Assembly (NCBI GenBank): GCA_002733995.1
Contig: NVXR01000018.1
Span: 1-59,645 of the forward strand
Length of the DNA stretch: 59,645 nt
Origin: Desulfotalea sp.
GTDB lineage: Bacteria; Desulfobacterota; Desulfobulbia; Desulfobulbales; Desulfocapsaceae
Direction of reading: 5' to 3'
Shown here: positions 26,453 through 35,530 of the stretch, in pieces
How the letters are laid out: each line of letters starts with the position of its first letter
How positions within the stretch are numbered: position 1 is the first letter of the stretch
Position numbers and translations under genes: made by a program
The notes under the pieces: generated by a model
Told to the model about the DNA's origin: nothing
What the model saw: the letters and a program-made list of their open reading frames with translations, nothing else
Database searches by the model: none

Positions 26453-27688
26453 TCAGCGAACAGATGAGCCTGCCAGCCAGCCCGTTGAAAAAGCGGCTTG
26501 TAGGTTGAAACCTCCTGTATCCGCATGTAGGTCAAGAAGTTCTCCCGCTATAAAAAGGCCTTTGATCAGTTTTGACTCCATTGTTTTGGGGTCTATTTCC
26601 TTTAAACTGATGCCACCTGATGTGACAATTGCTTCGCTCCAAGAGCGATAGCCACTGATTTCAAAACGTATATCTTTAAACCAGTGGACGAGCTTTTTCC
26701 TCATTTTAGCTGGGAAATTAGAGGTGTCGATAGCCACTGGAATATCACAGGCGTTGAGGCAAACGGCTATGAATTCTTTGGGAAGCAGTCCACGGAGGAT
26801 ACTTTCTATAGACTCACCCCGTCTAGTTTCTAAATCTCTTAGGAGTCGTGCATTAAGTTTTTTCTCGTCAAGTGCAGGTTTGAGATCAAGAGATATACTT
26901 ATCTGTTTACCTTGATCAATGGCCACTACTACTTGTTCGCTTAGGCTAAGGATCGTTGCCCCTGATAGACCATGTGGAGTAAATGAAAGTTCTCCAAAAT
27001 CCTGGCCTTTCTTTTTCCCATCAATAAAAAGTCGTACCTCGATGTTACGTAGATCTAGACCTTTAAGAGATGCAAGAGAAGGGTCTGAACTTGATAGTGG
27101 CACAAGTGCAGGGCGTAGTTGGGTGATTGTATGCCCAACTTTTCCGGCAAGTTTATAGCCATCACCGCTGGAGCCGGTACGGGGGTAGGATTGTCCACCT
27201 GTTGCCAGGATAACGTTATCTGTTTCAATTATAATATTATTGCAGACAACACCGGTGACTGAGCCATCTTTGACGACAATTCTACTGACATGTGATCGTT
27301 TTCTGAAATCGACTTTTTCTCTTTCTAACCAGTTGTGAAATACTTTGACAACGTCAAGAGCCCTGCCACTTTCTGGGAAGTATCGTCCCCCCCGTTCAAG
27401 GCTAAGGGGGAGATTGGCCTCTTGGAAAAAAGTGAGCAATTCTTGGGAAAAGTATTGTTGAAAACACTGGCGTAGGAATTTGCCATTCTTGCCAAAGTGG
27501 GTCATAAACTCAGGTAATTCGGCACTGTTTGTAACATTACATCGCCCCTTACCACTGATGCCAATCTTTCTGCCTTTTTGTTCCATTTTCTCCAACAGAA
27601 GAACATCGCTTCCACGTTGAGCTGCCCGACCTGCGGCCATGAGTCCAGCGGCTCCTCCTCCTACTACTATCGTTTTTCCTCTTACCAT
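26453..27688 (-). CDS. BaiN/HI0933-like flavoprotein (NAD(P)/FAD oxidoreductase)
   Basis: A 411-residue flavoprotein. The N-terminal dinucleotide-binding motif is IVVGGGAAGLMAAGRAAQRGSDVLLLEK, followed by the family-specific GRKIGISGKGRCNVTN, then NVILATGGQSYPRTGSSGDGYKLA, PALVPL, FTPHGLSGATIL, VTSGGISLKEIDPKTMESKLIKGLFIAGELLDLHADTGGFNLQAAFSTGWLAG. These place it in the HI0933/BaiN family, whose members are mostly uncharacterised; BaiN itself reduces a bile-acid ring in gut clostridia. It stands alone on the minus strand between two plus-strand genes. No good ribosome binding site is visible. Confidence 0.9.
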   Translation of the reverse strand: MVRGKTIVVGGGAAGLMAAGRAAQRGSDVLLLEKMEQKGRKIGISGKGRCNVTNSAELPEFMTHFGKNGKFLRQCFQQYFSQELLTFFQEANLPLSLERGGRYFPESGRALDVVKVFHNWLEREKVDFRKRSHVSRIVVKDGSVTGVVCNNIIIETDNVILATGGQSYPRTGSSGDGYKLAGKVGHTITQLRPALVPLSSSDPSLASLKGLDLRNIEVRLFIDGKKKGQDFGELSFTPHGLSGATILSLSEQVVVAIDQGKQISISLDLKPALDEKKLNARLLRDLETRRGESIESILRGLLPKEFIAVCLNACDIPVAIDTSNFPAKMRKKLVHWFKDIRFEISGYRSWSEAIVTSGGISLKEIDPKTMESKLIKGLFIAGELLDLHADTGGFNLQAAFSTGWLAGSSVR

Positions 27689-28135
27689 TATGCTATTGAG
27701 GAGTCATAAAAACTATGATCCGCAACTTCGTCTCCAGTGATTCGTTGATTTTATCTGTACAGGGATATGGCATTTATTCGTATATATTAATGCTATTGGG
27801 ATAATCTCATTCATAACAGAGTGACTCTCCCGGTTCGCAGCAGACTCTACTATAGTGCTGCCTAAAGCTAAAGGGAGAACCACTTTTAAGTCTAATTTGT
27901 GGCTTGTCTTATTACCAGTTTAAATCTTGAGCCAAGGCGCAGGTTGCCTTTTAATGTGGTTGTATATTTGCAGATGATGTTTAATAGTAGCGCCTACGTT
28001 TGTGGTTTGGCTTTCCTGGTTCTGAATGTCTCAGTACGGGGAAAAATAATGATGTAACGATTCAGTAGTACTGATGAACAGTTACCTAATAATTTAGATA
28101 ATAATGACCATGGGTCATTTGGGTTTGGAGGAAAC
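27689..28135. other. Intergenic region between divergent genes
   Basis: About 450 bases separate the flavoprotein gene and the FKBP gene, which face away from each other. I see no gene or strong structure. Confidence 0.35.
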
Positions 28136-28570
28136 ATGGCAGAAGTAAGAAGAGGCGATAATGTTAAAGTTCACTATACTGGAACCCTGGAAGATGGTTC
28201 TGTCTTTGATAGCTCTGAAGGTGGTGAACCTCTCTCTTTTGCAGTAGGCAGCGGACAGGTTATCGTAGGGTTTGAAGAGGCTGTTCTTGGTATGCAAGTT
28301 GGAGATTCAAAGACCGTTAATATCCCCTGTGCTAAAGCCTATGGGGAAAAAAACGAGGAGATGATCATTCGCAGCCCCATTGAGCAAGTACCACCAGATC
28401 TAAAGCCTGAACTTGGTATGCGCCTGGAGATGGGTGGGGCTAACGGCGAAGTTCTTCGAGTCGTGGTTGTGGAAATGACCGAGACCCATATTACCCTTGA
28501 TGCTAATCCGCCACTTGCTGGTAAGGATCTGACGTTCAAATTGGAACTTGTGGAGTGCACTGCACCGTAA
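28136..28570 (+). CDS. FKBP-type peptidyl-prolyl isomerase, SlyD-like
   Basis: A cytoplasmic 144-residue proline isomerase and chaperone. It follows the SlyD/FkpB plan: an FKBP strand segment (RRGDNVKVHYTGTLEDGSVFDSSEGGEPLSFAVGSGQVIVGFEEAVLGMQVGDSKTVNIPCAKAYGEKNEEMI), an IF insertion (about residues 75-125, with ITLDANPPLAGKDL) and a closing FKLELVE strand. The His-rich metal-binding tail of E. coli SlyD is missing. A strong GGAGG site precedes the ATG. It appears to be a single-gene unit. Confidence 0.93.
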   Translation: MAEVRRGDNVKVHYTGTLEDGSVFDSSEGGEPLSFAVGSGQVIVGFEEAVLGMQVGDSKTVNIPCAKAYGEKNEEMIIRSPIEQVPPDLKPELGMRLEMGGANGEVLRVVVVEMTETHITLDANPPLAGKDLTFKLELVECTAP

Positions 28571-28805
28571 GTTTTAATTACATAGTCAGAAACAAGAACG
28601 GTGCCTTGCAGCTATAGTCACCGATCTGTTTTTTACTTTTTCAATTGTAGTAAATCTGTTGATATGGATTTAAGACATTTGAATCAGGCGGTCTTTTAAG
28701 CCTGAATTGCAGTTAAGATGGAAAATGATTTTCATGAAAAGGTGAGTTTTCTTAACTCTTGTTAAGGATGCAATAAACCGTTTGCTCAATGTTAAATCAT
28801 ATCTT

Positions 28806-28842
28806 GCATCAGCTAGATCTAGCTGATGCTTACTGCTTTTTT
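28806..28842 (+). terminator. 24-bp perfect palindrome with T-run
   Basis: A perfect palindrome of two 12-bp arms (28806-28829, arm GCATCAGCTAGA) is followed by a stretch ending in six T's. It lies 236 bases after the FKBP stop, so it may end that transcript or a small RNA in the gap. Confidence 0.5.
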
Positions 28843-29032
28843 CTTCCTGCCGTATTTGTGTAGTGGGGGGGAGGAAGAGGCAGGATTCATAATTCGCTTA
28901 GTGCGACACCTATTTTGATATCAGCCGAAGGGGACGTACGCAATTTCCGTTAGGCGTATAGAATATATGGATACTGCCATGTGCATATCGATATTTCAAT
29001 GCAATAATAGCTAAATAATAAATATGCAAATA

Positions 29033-29061
29033 TTGCATATTTATTGTTTACCTATTATGAT
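29033..29061 (+). promoter_or_regulatory. Putative sigma-70 promoter of the patD operon
   Basis: TTGCAT (29033-29038) and TATGAT (29056-29061) are separated by 17 bases. The predicted start of transcription (~29068) lies just before the large palindromic operator at 29082, a good position for repression. Confidence 0.5.
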
Positions 29062-29081
29062 CATCTCTGAAAAGCGTACGG

Positions 29082-29125
29082 GAGCCCCTACTATTAACTG
29101 ACCGGTCAGTTAATAGTAGGGGCTC
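29082..29125. promoter_or_regulatory. 44-bp perfect palindrome, TetR-type operator (site 1)
   Basis: Two perfectly complementary 22-base arms meet at 29103/29104. The centre TTAACTGACCGGTCAGTTAA (29094-29113, allowing the flanking TA) is a TetR-family-like operator. Related sequences occur at 39108-39127, 39866-39885 and 40715-40734, all near genes of one pathway. The outer GAGCCCCTA arms are unique to this site and would also fold into a strong hairpin in the RNA. Confidence 0.75.
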
Positions 29126-29343
29126 GCCCATAGGCTAACGCGAACCAAAGGAGCACGAAGAAGAAGGGCTATTACTGAGAGAGTCCTGGTCTTTTGTCAT
29201 CTGTTTTCCCAGGAAAATATCATAGCAGTATCAACGATTGCAGGCGGTTGTTTAAGCAAAAAGGCAGAATCACTTGCATAGTTATGTTTCTCATTCAGTC
29301 ATATACCTGATCATACTCTTACTATTTAACTCAGGAGAACAAC

Positions 29344-30777
29344 GTGGACAACGCGATGTGGATTGATGGACAATGGACGGCGAGCAAAGGTGGTGGAATC
29401 CTGAAGGTAGAAAATCCGGCTACGGGAGAAATCATAGATACTGTTGTAAATGGTAGCAAAGAAGATGTTGTTGCAGCTGTTGATGCAGCAGAACGAGCAT
29501 TTGCTGACGGTCGCTGGTCAAGAAAAACTCCGGGTGAACGTTCTCTGGTTTTATCCCGCATGGCGGATATAATCGAAAAGCGTCAGGAGGAAATTGCAAA
29601 AATTGAATCAGAAGATACGGGAAAACCATACGACTATGTTTCTCTCGGTGGCGATCTGCCTTTTTGTGTTGATAACTTAAGATTTTTTTCCGCTGCGGCC
29701 AGAGATACTGGCGGCAGTCATGCCGGCGAATATGCCACGGGATATACGTCAATCTATCGCAGGGAACCTTGTGGGGTCACTGCCGGAATCACGCCGTGGA
29801 ACTATCCTTTTCTCATGGCCATATGGAAGATAGGTGCAGCTCTTGCGGCTGGATGTACTTCAGTTATAAAACCCGCATCCATAACGCCACGTTCCACATT
29901 ACTGCTGGGGGAGATTGCCCAGGAAGCGGGACTGCCCGATGGTGTCCTTAATATAATTTCGGGAAATGTTGGCAGGCATCTGGTTGACCACAAAAGTGTT
30001 CGTCTTGTGAGTTTAACCGGGGCAACTGAAACGGGGAAAAGTATCATGCAAAGTGCCGCTGATACAGTAAAAAGAGTACATCTTGAGTTGGGTGGCAAGG
30101 CTCCACTACTCGTATTTAACGATGCTGATATCAAGACTGTTGCTGAAAAAGCTACTCTTGGTGCTTTCTTCAACAGTGGTCAGGACTGTACTGCCGCGAC
30201 TCGTATTATTGTTGAGAGTAGTAAAATGTCTGCGGTTACCGAAGCCCTGATCGAAGCGGCAAAAACAATTGTAATTGGCGATCCGTTTGATAAAGCAACC
30301 ATGTTGGGTCCTTTGGTTTCTAAGAATCATCGAGAAAATGTGATAGGTTTTGTTGAGCGGGCTAGATCCGCAGGGGCGAAGGTGCTCTGTGGAGGAAAAA
30401 TCCCAAAACAACAAGACCGTGGATACTATTACGAACCGACTATAATCACCAATGTTGATCAGAGTGATGAGATTATCCAAAAAGAAATCTTTGGTCCAGT
30501 TATTACCATTCAATCTTTCAAAAACGAAGAAGAGGCAGTTGCCATGGCCAATGGTACCGATTTTGGTCTTGCTGCTTCAATCTTTACAACTGATGTTTCG
30601 AGGGCGATGCGCCTGGTAACCCAACTGGAGTTTGGCACCGTATGGATCAATGACCACCTTCCCCTGACCTCTGAAACGCCACACGGTGGTTTTAAACAAT
30701 CAGGTTTTGGCAAGGATCTATCCATGGAAGCTGTTCATGACTATCAGGTAACGAAACATGTTATGATCGCTCTCTAG
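29344..30777 (+). CDS. patD: Aldehyde dehydrogenase, gamma-aminobutyraldehyde (PatD)-like
   Basis: NAD-dependent aldehyde dehydrogenase, 477 residues; the best fit is oxidation of 4-aminobutanal to GABA. Catalytic residues are C282 in FFNSGQDCTAA and E248 in HLELGGK. Matches to E. coli PatD (YdcW), beyond the general family, include HAGEYATGYTSIYRREPCGVTAGITPWNYP, the FFNSGQDCTAATRI context, and the C-terminus HLPLTSETPHGGFKQSGFGKDLSMEAVHDYQVTKHVM. It starts with GTG, with AGGAG 6 bases upstream. It is the first gene after operator site 1. A betaine-aldehyde dehydrogenase role is the main alternative, but the linked patA gene favours putrescine breakdown. Confidence 0.88.
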   Translation: MDNAMWIDGQWTASKGGGILKVENPATGEIIDTVVNGSKEDVVAAVDAAERAFADGRWSRKTPGERSLVLSRMADIIEKRQEEIAKIESEDTGKPYDYVSLGGDLPFCVDNLRFFSAAARDTGGSHAGEYATGYTSIYRREPCGVTAGITPWNYPFLMAIWKIGAALAAGCTSVIKPASITPRSTLLLGEIAQEAGLPDGVLNIISGNVGRHLVDHKSVRLVSLTGATETGKSIMQSAADTVKRVHLELGGKAPLLVFNDADIKTVAEKATLGAFFNSGQDCTAATRIIVESSKMSAVTEALIEAAKTIVIGDPFDKATMLGPLVSKNHRENVIGFVERARSAGAKVLCGGKIPKQQDRGYYYEPTIITNVDQSDEIIQKEIFGPVITIQSFKNEEEAVAMANGTDFGLAASIFTTDVSRAMRLVTQLEFGTVWINDHLPLTSETPHGGFKQSGFGKDLSMEAVHDYQVTKHVMIAL

Positions 30778-30871
30778 TTCTCAACTTTCAGGAATATTGT
30801 GTTAGTTTCAAGGTAGCGACACGACGTGTAACATCGACTTTTTTATTTTTTGAAAAATAATAGGGGGGTAT

Positions 30872-33538
30872 GTGAAAAAAATTAATCTAACTATCAATGG
30901 ATGCGCTAAACAGATGGTGGTCGATGAAGACATGGTTCTTCTTGATTGGCTTAGGGTGCAATTGCACCTGACCGGTGCAAAACAATCGTGTGATCGTAAG
31001 GGTCAGTGCGGTGCCTGTACAGTTATCGTCAATAAAAAAGCTGTACTATCTTGCCTCACGAAAGTTGCCAACCTCGAAGGTGCAGATATTATTTCTATAG
31101 AAGGCCTTGGCACGGCGAATAATCCTCATTTCATTCAGGAGGCATTTGTGCTCTCAGGGGCGATACAGTGTGGTTTCTGTACCCCGGGAATGATTATGGC
31201 GTCAAAGGTACTACTTGATGCTAATCCTGATCCTTCTTCTGAGGAAATAAAACATGCCCTGCGCCGTAATCTGTGTCGCTGTACCGGCTATACAAAAATC
31301 ATCGCAGCTGTAAAGTTGGCTGGGCGTTTTATCAGAAAAGAAATCACCCCCCAGGAGGTTTGTCCGAAGCCGACAGATCCTAAAATTGGGGTTTCCCATC
31401 CCCGGCCAAGTGCCATGGCTAAGGCGTGTGGTACTGCACATTTTGCCGCAGACATAAATATTCCTGGTGCCGCTGAGATTGCGGTTGTGAGAAGTCCGCA
31501 TATGCACGCGGAAATCATCGATATTGATTGTCGGGCAGCAGAGGGTATGCCCGGTGTCATCGGAACTATGATCGCAAAAGATATCAAAGGCACCAATCGT
31601 CTGAAATATATAGTTGATGATCGTCCCGTTCTCTGTGCCGATCGTGTTCGAACTCTGGGAGACCCTGTTGCTGTAGTTGTTGCAGAGACACGAGCCCAGG
31701 CTTTGGCTGCGGTGGAGATGGTGAAGGTTGAATATAAGGTATTACCGGTGGTGTCGAGTCCAGAGGAAGCCTTAGCCAAAGATGCACCACAAATCCACAA
31801 AGAATGGGAAAATCTTTGCTTTAGTCAGCCCATTATAAAAGGTGATGCCGGTCAGGCGTTTCTGAGTTCTACCGCTGTCATTGAAAACCATTTTACCACC
31901 CAGATCAACCATCAGGCCCCCATGGAGCCGGAAAACAGTATCGCCTACATAGAAAAAGGTGATCCCGGCGATGAAGATGTTCTCGTGGTCATGGGGCGTA
32001 GTATTAATATTCATCTTCATATGTCTGTTCTCCAGGCAGCTCTTGGCTATGATAACATTCGTTACGAAGAACCATTTTCCGGTGGTCAGTTCGGGATTAA
32101 GCTAGAAATATTTACCGAAGGAATTGCTGGAGCGGCGGCCTTGAAATTTCAAAGACCCGTCAGATATATGCCGAGTCTTGCGGAATCAATGTTGATCACT
32201 TGCAAGCGTCACCCCTTTGATATGTATATTAAACTTGGAGCAAATGCTGATGGAAAAATCACTGCTCTGGATATGGATATAACGGTTGATAACGGTGCCT
32301 ATAACTCCATAGGAAATGTCATCATAAACCGTGCCTTACATATGTTGTCCAGCTCGTATTATATTCCTAATATTAAGGTTTGCTCAAAACTAGTCTACAC
32401 CAATAATCCATGGGGCAGCGCAGCCCGGGGAGCAGGACCTCCACAGGCCCACTATGCCTTGGAATGTGCTATGGATATGCTGGCCCACAAACTGGATATT
32501 GACCCGCTGGCGTTTCGCAAAAGAAACTCTTTGCAGCCAGGGCAAACTAAAGCCACCGGTCATCCGGTGGAACAGTGGGCCTTCGAAGGTTTGTGTGATG
32601 CGATTACCCCCCACTACGACCGTGCCGTAGCAGAGGCGATTAGTGGTACTAAGGGCTCGATTAAGAGAGGTGTTGGCCTAGGAGCTGCGGCCTTTGGTAT
32701 CGGTTTTCCCGGTGATAAAGCGATGTCAGCTGTAGAGCTTGAAGCGGATGATATCGTAACTGTTTATGTTGCGGCGGCCGACCCCGGTGAGGGGAACGAT
32801 TCGATGCTTACGCAACTTGCCGCCGAGGTGTTGGAGATGCCACTGGACCAGGTGCGAGCCATTACCAGAACAACAGCAACAACGGCAGCGAGTGGGCCTG
32901 CCTCAGGAAGTCGGGTTACATATATGATTGGTGGTGCGACCGTTGCTGCATTAAAACAGTTGAAAGACGCCATGGACAAGGTTGGTTCAAAGAGCTATCA
33001 GGCGTTCATTGACGCGGGTTGTAATACCCGATATGTTGGTAGTAAGTCCGCCATAGAGACGGCACCTTTAGATCCACAAACGGGTCAGGGTCCGTCGGCT
33101 GATTCTGACGTTCATTCGATCCAGCTGGTCGAGGTAGAGGTTAACACCGATACCGGTGGGGTCAAAGTTGTAAAAATGACCACAGCCGTAGATGCTGGAC
33201 CGGTCATAAATCCCAATAATTTTGAGGGACAGCTTGAAGGTGGGATGGATATGGGGGTGGGATATGCCCTGCGTGAACAATATATTGCCGGAGAGACCAA
33301 GGATTGGCGAACGTTTAAGTTTCCCACTATGAAGACCTCCTTTGACATGGAGGTGGTTATTCGTGAAACACCACGTATCCGGGGAACGCTTGGGGCTACT
33401 GGTGTTGGAGAAATGGCTATGGTTGCAACCGCTCCTGCTGTCGTCAATGCTATTCACGATGCCTGTGGTGTTTTGATCAATGATCTTCCTGCAACTCCGG
33501 AAAAGGTTTTGGCGGCTTTACAACGTAGGGACAAGTGA
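30872..33538 (+). CDS. mop: Molybdenum aldehyde oxidoreductase (Mop type)
   Basis: A single-chain xanthine-oxidase-family enzyme of 888 residues, like the 907-residue D. gigas Mop, which oxidises aldehydes to acids. The N-terminus has a plant-type 2Fe-2S domain (C40, C46, C49, C61) and a helical 2Fe-2S domain (C100, C103, C135, C137). The molybdopterin domains follow from about residue 190, with the catalytic Glu at E847 in GATGVGEMAM. There is no FAD domain, so electrons would pass to a flavodoxin- or ferredoxin-like carrier. It starts with GTG after AGGGGG. Its TGA overlaps the next GTG start (GTGA), so it is translationally coupled to the TusE-like gene. No XdhC-type insertase is seen nearby. 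Confidence 0.93.
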   Translation: MKKINLTINGCAKQMVVDEDMVLLDWLRVQLHLTGAKQSCDRKGQCGACTVIVNKKAVLSCLTKVANLEGADIISIEGLGTANNPHFIQEAFVLSGAIQCGFCTPGMIMASKVLLDANPDPSSEEIKHALRRNLCRCTGYTKIIAAVKLAGRFIRKEITPQEVCPKPTDPKIGVSHPRPSAMAKACGTAHFAADINIPGAAEIAVVRSPHMHAEIIDIDCRAAEGMPGVIGTMIAKDIKGTNRLKYIVDDRPVLCADRVRTLGDPVAVVVAETRAQALAAVEMVKVEYKVLPVVSSPEEALAKDAPQIHKEWENLCFSQPIIKGDAGQAFLSSTAVIENHFTTQINHQAPMEPENSIAYIEKGDPGDEDVLVVMGRSINIHLHMSVLQAALGYDNIRYEEPFSGGQFGIKLEIFTEGIAGAAALKFQRPVRYMPSLAESMLITCKRHPFDMYIKLGANADGKITALDMDITVDNGAYNSIGNVIINRALHMLSSSYYIPNIKVCSKLVYTNNPWGSAARGAGPPQAHYALECAMDMLAHKLDIDPLAFRKRNSLQPGQTKATGHPVEQWAFEGLCDAITPHYDRAVAEAISGTKGSIKRGVGLGAAAFGIGFPGDKAMSAVELEADDIVTVYVAAADPGEGNDSMLTQLAAEVLEMPLDQVRAITRTTATTAASGPASGSRVTYMIGGATVAALKQLKDAMDKVGSKSYQAFIDAGCNTRYVGSKSAIETAPLDPQTGQGPSADSDVHSIQLVEVEVNTDTGGVKVVKMTTAVDAGPVINPNNFEGQLEGGMDMGVGYALREQYIAGETKDWRTFKFPTMKTSFDMEVVIRETPRIRGTLGATGVGEMAMVATAPAVVNAIHDACGVLINDLPATPEKVLAALQRRDK

Positions 33539-33897
33539 CACAGAAAAAAGTAAATACAGGTAGTTCTTCAGGCCGTGACCGGTATCTGCGTAGCATCGCC
33601 GGTTGCGACATTTATTTTGACTGGGAGGATTTTCTCTGGGACCCTACCGATTGGACCGAGTCTGTGGCTATTGAGCTTGCCATGGAACTTGGCATGGAAG
33701 GCTTGGAGGAAGTCCACTGGCGGGTGATTCGATTCATGCGGGAATATTATTTTTACCATGGTCGCTCCCCGTTAAACAAGGACTTGAAAGCCGGGACCAA
33801 GATGTCTCTTATGGAGTTAGAGGTTTTGTTTCCACAGGGCATTCGCTTAGGAGCCCGGCGTCTCGCCGGTTTGCCAAACCCCAAGGCATGCTTGTAA
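33535..33897 (+). CDS. DsrC/TusE-family protein with a single conserved cysteine
   Basis: A 120-residue sulfur-carrier-like protein: YFDWEDFLWDPTDWTESVAIELAMELGMEGLEEVHWRVIRFMREYYFYHGRSP and the typical C-terminal arm RRLAGLPNPKACL. The penultimate cysteine (C119, 'CysA') is kept. The second cysteine of true DsrC, 11 residues earlier, is R108 here. It is therefore TusE-like rather than the DsrC that works with sulfite reductase. The family carries persulfide on CysA. It overlaps the Mo enzyme gene by 4 bases, and a cysteine desulfurase gene follows after 30 bases. That context suggests relay of sulfur to the Mo cofactor of the upstream enzyme. Confidence 0.88.
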   Translation: MTQKKVNTGSSSGRDRYLRSIAGCDIYFDWEDFLWDPTDWTESVAIELAMELGMEGLEEVHWRVIRFMREYYFYHGRSPLNKDLKAGTKMSLMELEVLFPQGIRLGARRLAGLPNPKACL

Positions 33898-33927
33898 AAT
33901 CTTTCGGTCACAGACAACATACTACTT

Positions 33928-35142
33928 ATGATTTATCTCGATAATGGTGCTACCACCTGGCCTAAACACCGGGCAATGTTTGCTGAAATGGTCGAACGCT
34001 ATATGGAAATTGGTGTTTCTCCCGGACGAGGTAGTTATGATCAGGCGGTTGAGGCACAGATATATATTAGTAAGACCAGAGAAAAGCTGGCGCGTTTCTT
34101 TGGTGGTGCAGATGCGAACAGGGTTATTTTTACCTCCAACGCAACGGATGCTTTAAATCTGGCTCTGTTCGGTCTGTTGCAGCAAAACAGTCGTGTGGTT
34201 ACCACCCGGCTGGAACATAATTCTGTACTTCGGCCACTGTATCAGTTGCAACAGACACTAGGGGTCAAGACGAATTACGTTTCATTTGATACACTGGGAT
34301 TTGTCGACCTGGAAGAATTTGAAAAGGCTATTGCTGCAGTATCATCTGCTAACAACAAAGTCCCCAACCTAGCGATTGTCAGCCATGCATCAAACGTGCT
34401 GGGAACGGTACAACCGCTGGCGCGGATTGGTGATATCTGTAGAAACTACGGTGTACCTCTACTGGTTGATGCCTCCCAGAGTGCAGGGCATATACAGGTT
34501 GATATGGCTGCAATGGCAGCGTCAGCGCTTGTGTTTACAGGTCATAAGTCCCTGTACGCTCCACCTGGAATTGGAGGACTTATTCTCCAGCCTGATTTGG
34601 AGATTAAATCAACACGATTTGGCGGGACCGGTATTGAGTCCAAAAGTATGCTGCACACCCAGGCGTTTCCCGAGCGACTGGAAGCTGGAACGCATAATCT
34701 GATGGGTATAATAGGTTTATCCTTGGCTGTTGATGATCTTGTTCGTCAAGGGTTGCAGGTAATCCATAGGCAGGAGATGGTGTTGGCCAGTAAACTCTAT
34801 CGAGGTTTACAACACATTCCGGGGATCGAGTTGTATGGGGGGGCTACTTTCATGGGGGAGAACGATGGAATTAAGTCTTCCTTGGAGGGTTGCTACCAGC
34901 TCCCCTTGTTTGCCGCCAATCTCAAAGGCTTACATCCTGAAGACCTGAGTAGTATTCTGGATGGAGATTTTGATATCGCCGTCAGAAGTGGCTTGCACTG
35001 CGCACCTCTTGTGCATGAAACTATGGGCACAGGGCAGAAGGGTGCCGTTCGCTTCAGTCTTGGCCAGTTCAACACAGAAGCGGAGATTGAACAGACAATC
35101 TTGGCCATGACTCATATTGCTGAACGCTGGATTCCTAGCTGA
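33928..35142 (+). CDS. Cysteine desulfurase-like class V aminotransferase (EF2568-type)
   Basis: A PLP enzyme of 404 residues: MIYLDNGATTWPKH at the start, PLP-binding K207 in FTGHKSLYAPPGIGG, and the active cysteine C358 in RSGLHCAPLVHETMGTG. It is nearer to the subfamily of 'probable cysteine desulfurases' known from selenium-dependent molybdenum hydroxylase clusters (E. faecalis EF2568) than to IscS. It would take sulfur from cysteine and pass it on as persulfide. It ends the patD-mop-tusE-like operon, which stops at the terminator at 35248. Sulfur transfer to the TusE-like protein is inferred from position. A selenocysteine-lyase role is a possible alternative. Confidence 0.88.
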   Translation: MIYLDNGATTWPKHRAMFAEMVERYMEIGVSPGRGSYDQAVEAQIYISKTREKLARFFGGADANRVIFTSNATDALNLALFGLLQQNSRVVTTRLEHNSVLRPLYQLQQTLGVKTNYVSFDTLGFVDLEEFEKAIAAVSSANNKVPNLAIVSHASNVLGTVQPLARIGDICRNYGVPLLVDASQSAGHIQVDMAAMAASALVFTGHKSLYAPPGIGGLILQPDLEIKSTRFGGTGIESKSMLHTQAFPERLEAGTHNLMGIIGLSLAVDDLVRQGLQVIHRQEMVLASKLYRGLQHIPGIELYGGATFMGENDGIKSSLEGCYQLPLFAANLKGLHPEDLSSILDGDFDIAVRSGLHCAPLVHETMGTGQKGAVRFSLGQFNTEAEIEQTILAMTHIAERWIPS

Positions 35143-35247
35143 GCGGGGGCGTGGTTGAGTGGTTACAGCAGATTTTTGTGTAAAAGACAAAGAGATAGGG
35201 AGCGCCTGTTCCGCTAACATGAGCGGCTGTATAACGGATAGAGACCT

Positions 35248-35296
35248 CTGGGCCTTGCAGATGAAAAAAATCATCAGCAAGGCCCAGCTCTTTTTC
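35248..35296 (+). terminator. Intrinsic terminator of the patD-mop operon
   Basis: A long stem, CTGGGCCTTGC (35248-35258) with GCAAGGCCCAG (35277-35287), continued by GATGA/TCATC, then CTCTTTTT. It separates the operon from the converging gene at 35300. Confidence 0.88.
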
Positions 35297-35299
35297 CCG

Positions 35300-35530
35300 T
35301 TACTGTGATAGGCTCTTGATGCCATTTCTTGTTATTAATGAATTCTGACCTTCGAGGTCGCTGATAACCACCCCCATTTGATGCATGCTTTTCACAAGCT
35401 GACAGATATCCTTTAATGGCATATTCAATTTATCTGCAATAAATTCTGATTGAACAACCTGGGGTTGTGGGTTGTTGAGGTTGCTTACTAATACTTGCAG
35501 AACTTGTTGTCTTTTCGCGTGTAATGACAT
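35300..35530 (-). CDS. Small winged-helix-like protein
   Basis: A soluble 76-residue protein, MSLHAKRQQVLQVLVSNLNNPQPQVVQSEFIADKLNMPLKDICQLVKSMHQMGVVISDLEGQNSLITRNGIKSL. The order helix, helix, helix and a hairpin ending in 'GQNSLITRNGIKSL' is typical of a winged helix-turn-helix. The start at 35530 has GGA 8 bases upstream; the frame is open 22 codons further. It may be a small DNA-binding protein or a MarR/ArsR-like fragment. The function is unknown. It lies between the patD operon and gdh. Confidence 0.6.
   Translation of the reverse strand: MSLHAKRQQVLQVLVSNLNNPQPQVVQSEFIADKLNMPLKDICQLVKSMHQMGVVISDLEGQNSLITRNGIKSLSQ

Noticed and set aside
29263..29277. Sigma-54-like promoter (GGCA...TTGC) before patD
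   Set aside because: The GG and GC elements are 11 bases apart rather than the required 10, and a sigma-70 promoter with an adjoining operator is a better fit.
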